From Hippasteria phrygiana (taxonomy: Eukaryota > Echinodermata > Asteroidea > Valvatida > Goniasteridae), in assembly GCA_037893225.1 (NCBI GenBank), contig JAZGUH010000727.1, positions 157,394 to 221,393 on the forward strand: 64,000 nucleotides of DNA. Direction: 5' to 3'. This document shows, in pieces, positions 59,201-64,000 of this stretch. The position numbers and the translations under genes were made by a program. The notes beneath the pieces are model-generated. The model saw only the letters and a list, made by a program, of their open reading frames with translations. It was not told where the DNA came from and did not search any database. The stretch's first letter is position 1; each line of letters starts with the position of its first letter.

Positions 59201-62200
59201 TTTTTTTCGCGACACATATCGCCTTTTTAAAACTTTTGTGCGCATTTATCAGCCACCCTTTGACACAACTCAGTTTTCGAGTAGGGCCTAATCATTGTCT
59301 GAATTCATTTATGGTAAAAACAAAAAATATCATGGCGGAATTAATTTTGACATTGTTGTATTTTTGGGAAGCTTTACTATATAATTTTATTCTCCAGGCG
59401 CAATTTTGTTGGGAAAAAATACAAAGTTGAAAATACAGGGGTACATTTGGTAACATCCAAAAAGTGCGTTAAACCCTCTTTATCCCGGCAAAATAATCTC
59501 AAAAAGTCAAACTTGGTAGACATTCCTCAGTATGTTACAGAGGGTCCCAAATGCACGGGAAAAAACACACACACACCCCTACCAAAAATCACGGATACTC
59601 CCCTAGCCCTGCAAAAATCTGGTACAGGTACCTGAGGCACTTGGGCTGATTCATATAGATAAAAGGTGACTCTATATGGATCTTACCACAACGAGCCAAG
59701 ACGCACCAGTCAGAGTCTGTTCTTTCTCCTCCTGTGTTGGGTCAGAAAATCAAACATAACACGTATACTTTTAACCAGTTTGCGTCGGAGGACGCGTTAA
59801 CACGATCTGGCTGTTTTCAATACACGGGCTCGGCTTGCCTCGACTCACCTCCGGGTGACGTCTGAACACGCTAATCCCTCATTTGTTTTGTACACACACA
59901 CAAAGTCCGAGAAGTCTGTGGAGGCGGACCGTGTGTTGCACGGCCTGTTGTTACGCTCCGGTGATGGGCGCATCCGGAGTATTGAAATATATGAGGTTTC
60001 GTCAAGAAATATTGTACAATACTGTTGAAACGACTCTTGCAAATCAGTATTTGTGGCGTTTGGCTGTATATCAGAAGTTGGCTGCTATATTTTAAGTTAC
60101 GATGAGTTTAGTGAAATCCTTAGTTACAGGATGTACGCATGCTCAGGAGCCAAAATTCCCCTCTAACGCGTGAAATACGCTTGCCGTAACCACATAATTT
60201 TCTGCTACAGTAAGCGGGGATTTTTCGCTAACGGTAAGCAGAGCCATGAAATTGGGCCCAGTTTTCCAACGATTTCCAGCTGGAAATCGTTGGAAAACGA
60301 TATAAATTTCCACTTTTCTTGACAACAACAGCACACCTGGTCCCATTATTTCACAGGATGATTGAAACTATTAACTTACTATTAACGTACTATTAACTTA
60401 CAGTCTAGTAAGGTATTTCGTAATAATTCAGTAAACAAAAATATTGGAGGATTACCAAACGCTCATAACTTATCCAATTTAGCAATTCCATTTGTTTGTC
60501 AGGGTGATACACTTCCTTTTTACATAATTAATGATGATGTACAATAATGACTTTCTTTCAGTAAAAGAAAATTACAATCCTGACTGAAATCTATTATCTG
60601 CAATTCTGCTTTCAATTTGGGCGGAAAACCATGATTAACTTTTCAATATGGAAAGTCACCGATGGAAAGCGATCATTAAAGCTGCAATGTCCGTGCTCTG
60701 GCTGAAAATTTTGATTCAATGAAATTTCTCCTACAAATGAATAATGGAGGAAAACAGGGTTTTTGAATCCAAAAGACTCACCGCTTACTACACTTTGCCA
60801 TGTATTTGCTAATAACTTAGGCTATATCTAATAGTAACAAATTAGCAATTCAATAAGCCAGTTCGGTATCTCAAAGGTCAAAGGTTATTCGGGATAAAAT
60901 TGCTGACGTAATGTCACGCGAAGTTACGCGAATGCCCATTCTGATTGAGTTTAACACGTGCGCGTTGTGCGACCAACTTTTGCGTTCACACGCGTGCGTT
61001 AGTTCACGCGGGTCATTCGGGATAAAATGTCATTGTGCACATGCGCAGTTGAAATACCGAACTGGCATATCATCTTTAAAGAATGAACTGTTACATGTAG
61101 AAACGACACAAACCCGCGCTGTTGTACTGTGACAGTATTTTATCTGATTTTTTAAAAATTATTATTATTATTATTATTATTATTTTTATTTTTATTTTTT
61201 TAATTTTTTTTATAGGAAAACAGGAGCTATAGCATTTCACGTTGGTTTCACATACCAGTGATATGAAGGCGTACATGGCCAGCGATATATTGACTTGTAC
61301 GGGCTGGCTGGAGACTTTCACGGGTCTTTCATTCACATTGTATGCACTGTGGCCCATGATCGCTTGACGGAGACGTCTCTCTGCCAGATGTGAACTCGAA
61401 TCACTGGTGTTAGCTGCTTTCACACCTAGATAACAATGTTTACGTTCATGGTAAATCTGACTGAATTATGTTGGAGTGTTCACAACCACCACAAACAAAG
61501 CCGTATAAGCGACGCACTGATTCCGAGTAAATTTGACTTCATCAATGCGTAAAGTTGTAGGCCTAAACTTCGCAGTTTATGTGGTCAAACATACTTGGAA
61601 TGGACTCACGAAGAAATGCAGGGGCGTATCCAGAGGGGGTCGAATCCCCCCCCCCCCCCCCCCCTTGCCAATTTTTGTTTTGCTTGTAAGGGCCTACGCC
61701 TAAAGTACCGTAGCAAACCAGAAAAGAAAGCAAAACCTTGTAAAGGTCTTGCGTGTATACGGGTAAGAAGAAAAAAAGAGGTTAAATGGCGTCACCAACG
61801 TTGACAAAGTGTCCCCCCCCCCCCCCCCCCCCCCCCCGCTTGTAAAAATTTGTTCGCAGGCGAAACATTTTGGGAGTCAACTTTTTGGGCAAATGTAAGA
61901 AAAAAATCAACCCCCCCCGCAAACAATCCTGGATCCGCCCCTGAAATGACGCCATAAAGTATATTTACTGCGTTGCCAATTGGGCACATGCGGAAATATT
62001 ACCACATCGTAGGGCCTACTATGCGGTTTCTCCGACAAAATGCACTTGGCACGTATATATGCTTATAGTGAGGATTATTTTTACTTCGTATTCGGGACGT
62101 AAAGGAAATTATGTTGTTTCCTTGTGAGTGTTAAAAACGTAGTCGCCAAAATTTGTTTTGACATGATCTCAACTTGTATGTACTAAATTGCAAGCTCAAC

Positions 62201-62725
62201 CGTGATATCACAGCGCGTTGTTCTGTGTCCCTACCTGGCTGCACAAATTTAACCAGGTGAACACGGTGTAATGTCGTTACTTCGTATGTTTATTATGAGT
62301 CTGTTGCTGAATCACACGCTAACAGTTTTAGTATGCAGTAAATGAACAAAATAATTGACATCTGTTGAGTGGGCCACGTTCGACGATCGTCGAACATTTA
62401 TGTGTCCAATTTCAGACACGACCACATTTGTGATATCCAGACTAAATTTCAAGAATTTCAAAAAACCTCAAATGATTTGTGAAGCAAACTTTAGTAGGCC
62501 TACCAATATTCAACTGAATCGGTTAAAGGTCAACAACAAAGAAGCTTGTCAAAACTATCTGACGAAAGTCGGGAAAGCGTCGAAGTGCGCCATGTTTATA
62601 TAAATTGAATGGCATCTGGAAGAACTACACAATTCAAGATGACAAAATTGGACAAAAAAACATTATTTACCTGCACTGAACATGACGCAGAGAAGCAAAT
62701 ACCGCACAACCTGTTTGACCGCCAT
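50109..62725 (-). CDS. Cys-loop ligand-gated channel subunit, nicotinic-receptor-like (7 exons found, one missing)
   Basis: Pentameric ion-channel subunit in the plasma membrane. Minus-strand exons: 62725-62671, 61425-61256, 59731-59687, 59116-59007, 52205-51835, 51447-50985 and 50227-50109. Phases agree at every neighbouring pair except across 59007/52205, where an exon of about 80 bp coding the strand before the Cys-loop is expected. Order: signal peptide, ligand-binding domain, Cys-loop with 13 residues between cysteines, M1 to M3, long M3-M4 loop, M4. M2 has GER before ISMAVSLLLGQ with Leu at 9', so a cation channel is predicted. The vicinal cysteines of agonist-binding alpha subunits and the loop-B Trp are absent. 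About 443 residues are recovered. Confidence 0.9.
50228..50984. other. receptor intron before M4, nothing else recognised
   Basis: No further feature supported in this intron. Confidence 0.4.
50985..51447 (-). CDS. receptor exon: M2, M3 and cytoplasmic loop
   Basis: Encodes ISMAVSLLLGQAVFWLVVAD (M2), IPLLLTSIECNFVVGG and following residues (M3), VSVHHRPG, then an intracellular loop with RSSERGQQGQ and ETSKDSNFF. Ends G|GTACAG. Confidence 0.93.
51835..52205 (-). CDS. receptor exon: Cys-loop to M1
   Basis: A strong pyrimidine tract and CCGCAG precede it. Encodes PVIHKTSCPMELSQFPFDRQ with NC closing the 15-residue Cys-loop, ERMPSYYLLNVALPSGILTS (M1) and LSPESGER before GTAAGT. Extra Cys in NMPTCIV. 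Confidence 0.95.
52350..53106 (+). mobile_element. TIR element 2 with Crypton/KIAA1958-like fragment
   Basis: 41-nt TIRs: TATATAACACCCAAGTAGAT and onward to GATTGGAGGA at 52350-52390, inverted with about five mismatches at 53066-53106. The left end is related to that of the element at 2682. The interior carries a longer copy of the same recombinase-like frame. A perfect hairpin begins at the very next base. It lies in the large intron of the receptor gene. Confidence 0.8.
52585..53018 (+). pseudogene. tyrosine-recombinase-like fragment, frameshifted
   Basis: Starts at the same ATGGCGGACG as the copy at 2862. The body is in another frame: LDDDDIAELIDASDATNTKK, QIKFAVRRLIESY, DAELDQFLSRFYGGLRRDDG, ALYTAIRYGLHRH and TKTDTFKESNRV. 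A second frame change near 52917 leads to LKAMMVKLKQEGKGFVRNKE and AVSGEDMAKILE, then TAG at 53013-53015. This follows the N-terminal domain of Crypton-type recombinases; the catalytic domain is missing. It starts 235 bp inside the left TIR. Two frame changes make it non-functional as it stands. Confidence 0.6.
53107..53257. repeat. perfect 69-nt-arm hairpin
   Basis: The arms 53107-53175 and 53189-53257 are exact complements around a 13-nt loop. The outer sequence AAACAAATAATGAATGTTTT is shared with the hairpin at 3144. Confidence 0.97.
53560..53660 (+). repeat. dispersed repeat shared with 27020-27150
   Basis: Shared CATAAACRTGTCAGAATTC, GGTTTATGTTAAT and CCGAAGT..AGGAACCGG blocks. Confidence 0.65.
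54041..54756. mobile_element. TIR element with CGGTTCACC satellite core
   Basis: Ends AAGCCCCAGTCCCA and TGGGACTGGGGCTT (14/14). The interior repeats CACGGTTCACCCCGG and TACGGTTCG many times and has a perfect palindrome at 54584-54619 centred on GACATGTC. GC-rich against AT-rich intron. Confidence 0.85.
54780..54975. repeat. GCGTGCCGATGCGTGCC-rich repeat, copy 1
   Basis: Tandem GTGCCGATGCG units next to TGCGTGCGCACGCG. The same combination occurs at 56735-56930 in another arrangement. Confidence 0.7.
55140..56630. other. receptor intron, nothing recognised
   Basis: No gene or element with clear ends seen. Two related stretches with CAAGAT..CGGCGCC and CAACTTTTACATGAT occur at 55920-55960 and 56335-56375. 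Confidence 0.4.
56735..56930. repeat. GTGCCGATGCG/GCACGCAAAG repeat, copy 2
   Basis: TGCATGCCACTGCATGC, GTGCCGATGAGTGCCGATGC and GCACGCAAAGGCACGCAAAG units, ending GTGCGCACGCGTGCGCACGC. Confidence 0.7.
57079..57126 (-). CDS. weak candidate for the missing receptor exon
   Basis: After acceptor CTCCACAG the minus strand reads (I)NGTGVYQVESTRVFSK, similar to the N.DG.Y.V...T.V..S strand expected here. The only nearby donor (AA|GTATTT) leaves phase 2, whereas exon 52205 needs phase 1, so another small exon or a sequence error would be required. Confidence 0.2.
57196..58197. mobile_element. 1-kb element rich in AGCATTTGCTTTT, TIR TAAAAACTAGCA
   Basis: The left TAAAAACTAGCATTTGC and right GCTAGTTTTTA are inverted. 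Both flanks are full of AGCATTTGCTTTTACTA. The centre (57650-57830) holds a different poly-G-containing sequence. Confidence 0.6.
59007..59116 (-). CDS. receptor exon 4: 110-bp exon
   Basis: Encodes TWEDYRIRWDPEDYGN, then SLSIDEIWTPKILLTN, ending AT before GTAGGT. Family counterpart: W.DYRL.W.P..Y and IW.PD..L.N. The length of 110 bp equals the conserved fourth exon. Confidence 0.93.
59687..59731 (-). CDS. receptor exon 3: 45-bp exon
   Basis: Encodes EEKEQTLTGASWLVV, the counterpart of VDEKNQVLTTNVWL. The length of 45 bp equals that of the conserved third exon of nicotinic receptor genes. Acceptor CCAACACAG, donor GTAAGA. Confidence 0.88.
60256..60440 (+). repeat. TTTCCAACGATT-family repeat, uninterrupted
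   Basis: The relative of the repeat split at 33367. Its left part has become a perfect 38-nt palindrome (60261-60298). Confidence 0.75.
60856..61066. mobile_element. MITE (AGCCAGTTCGGTAT), copy 2
   Basis: AGCCAGTTCGGTATCTCAA at the left, TTGAAATACCGAACTGGC at the right. It is the inverse orientation of the copy at 38637. Confidence 0.88.
61256..61425 (-). CDS. receptor exon 2: start of ligand-binding domain
   Basis: Encodes VKAANTSDSSSHLAERRLRQ, then YNVNERPVKVSSQPVQVNIS, matching the N-terminal helix and the RPV..SQP..V strand of nicotinic receptors. Donor CTG|GTATGT. Confidence 0.9.
61426..62670. other. first intron of the receptor gene
   Basis: Apart from the MITE at 61619, no feature is recognised. 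Confidence 0.4.
61619..61943. mobile_element. MITE, CAGGGGCGGATCCAG ends
   Basis: Ends CAGGGGCGTATCCAGAG and CTGGATCCGCCCCTG, flanked by AAATG on both sides. It contains two poly-C runs of about 18-25. The CAGGGGCGGAT end type is common in hAT-related MITEs. Confidence 0.75.
62671..62725 (-). CDS. receptor exon 1: signal peptide
   Basis: ATG (62725) encodes MAVKQVVRYLLLCVMFSA, a typical signal peptide, and one base of the next codon before donor GTAAAT. The phase fits exon 2. Confidence 0.8.
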
Positions 62726-62944
62726 CGCTCTATATGACTGAAAATGTTGTGTGCTGCAATGGCTCGCACGTTATTAGCAAAACCTTTCAAACGCCTAATT
62801 GGAAAAATAATTTCCGCGTGGCAAACAATTAGTGAAGGGCGTTGTTCAGACACAGAGTCGGATTGGCACTTAAAGCAGGAGTTTCGTAGATAGAATTTAC
62901 CGTTCTGAAAGCCTATGGCAAATTCAATGCCTTAAAAAAAAAAA

Positions 62945-62970
62945 AAACAACAACAACAACAACAACAACA
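62945..62970. repeat. (AAC)n microsatellite
   Basis: About eight AAC units after an A run. Confidence 0.95.
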
Positions 62971-63549
62971 TTAAAACAATGGGGACGTGGTACATGTATT
63001 AATCTCTACTGATAAAATCGAAGGTGACCACACTGATAACTTGCACTGTAAAAAATCCCGTATTGCATTTGGGGTTAGTATTTTGTAGAAAATACTGTAA
63101 TTCTGACGTAGTTTTGTGATGCTGGGAAAACAATGAGAAATTTGTTTCTTCTTGTAGTCTGCTTACCTGACCCTACTTCAGACAAAAGGAGCTATTTATG
63201 GACGTCAGTGATAATAATTATACTGAATGCTAAATAAAAGAAAAGAAAAAAAACATACGGGCGCAGACATGGGTGCATATTTAAAGAAGTCGAAGCTTGC
63301 ATTAAAATGTCCTTAAACAATAATTATAGTAAAATCCATTTTAGGGTATTGCTCGCATCTTATGGAGAGGTTAAACATTATAAGTTAAAGATTTAGTAAT
63401 ATAAGGGGAAGTAATTTTAATCATTTTAACACTGATGCCATCCGGACCTGTTGCTTTCCCAACCGACATGGATGATATTTGCTTTTGAACGAACTCTTCT
63501 GTAATATTAGGTACAGTGCATTCTTCAAGAATGACTGGCCTGGGAAACT

Positions 63550-63711
63550 ATCCTGCGAAAACAAGGTTTTCAAAGTGAACAAAGAAACTGGCAGGAGCGG
63601 GATTCGAACCTGCGATCTCCGGGTTACCGTACCAACGCTCTACCAACTGAGCTATCTTGCCCTATATGCTGGCGGTCTCCCAAATTGTCAGTATCTTTGT
63701 TCGGGTGGGCG
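63550..63711 (-). mobile_element. tRNA-derived SINE, copy 3
   Basis: Same family as 6931. B box GGTTCGAATCC and A box TAGCTCAGTTGG on the minus strand. Its head is at 63711. Confidence 0.88.
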
Positions 63712-63880
63712 ACAATTTGGGAGACCGTCAACATAGCAAGATAGCTCAGTTGGTAGAGCGTTTGGTACGGTAAGCCGGAGATCGCAGGTTGGAATCCCGC
63801 TCCTGCCAGTTTCTTTGTTAACTCTGAAAATGTATCTAAATTTACCTATAGTCAGTTTTCCTTGTGGATTGTTCTGCGAA
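63712..63880 (+). mobile_element. tRNA-derived SINE, copy 4
   Basis: Plus-strand copy starting ACAATTTGGGAGACCG and ending CCTTGTGGATTGTTC. Joined head to head with copy 3. Confidence 0.88.
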
Positions 63881-64000
63881 CAAGGATTATGTTCCCACTC
63901 TTTATATATATTTTTGGTGGACAGCGCTAATGGGCAACCCCCCACCCCCCCTTAAAAAGGATTAATTAACCCTTTAGTCTTAGATTGGCTAAAACTTGCA

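Overview
The window is a piece of animal nuclear DNA. It has long AT-rich introns, GT-AG exon borders with consistent reading phase, tRNA-derived SINEs, a non-LTR retrotransposon and many terminal-inverted-repeat (TIR) DNA elements. The gene content fits an invertebrate, most likely a marine deuterostome such as an echinoderm or hemichordate; that placement is inference. Nothing prokaryotic or organellar is visible.

Two host genes can be assembled by hand, convergent and about 6.4 kb apart. (1) Plus strand, 23818-43675: seven exons of a synaptotagmin-12-like protein (membrane anchor, linker, C2A, C2B, terminal WHPLRK). The first exon is uncertain; a candidate lies at 22620-22638. (2) Minus strand, 62725-50109: seven exons of a Cys-loop ligand-gated channel subunit of nicotinic-receptor type, from signal peptide to M4. 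It includes exons of exactly 45 and 110 bp, the sizes conserved in this family. One exon between 59007 and 52205 was not firmly found. Both products would act in synaptic signalling, but nothing shows a direct link between them.

Layout. 1-8500: a possible partial exon at the left edge, microsatellites, a TIR element carrying a tyrosine-recombinase-like (Crypton/KIAA1958-type) fragment followed by a long hairpin, a broken RecQ-like helicase copy, and SINEs. 8541-10122: a dead Tc1/mariner element with a DD41D transposase. 11578-13366: a 5'-truncated LINE with 12-bp target duplications. 13.4-17.3 kb: SINEs and a TA-flanked TIR element. 18-26 kb: several TTAA-flanked TIR elements. 22.6-43.7 kb: the synaptotagmin gene, with nested TIR elements, a broken THAP domain and a hAT-like insertion ending 27 bp before an exon. 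45-47.5 kb: two CCATGG-rich TIR elements around a small TTAA element. 50.1-62.7 kb: the receptor gene, whose large intron holds a second recombinase-like element with the same TIR-ORF-TIR-hairpin layout. 63.5-63.9 kb: two SINEs head to head.

The strongest candidate for something undescribed is the pair of TIR elements at 2682-3310 and 52350-53257. Each combines related TIRs, a Crypton-type recombinase fragment that starts with the same ATGGCGGACG, and an abutting long hairpin with a shared sequence. Cryptons are not expected to carry TIRs.
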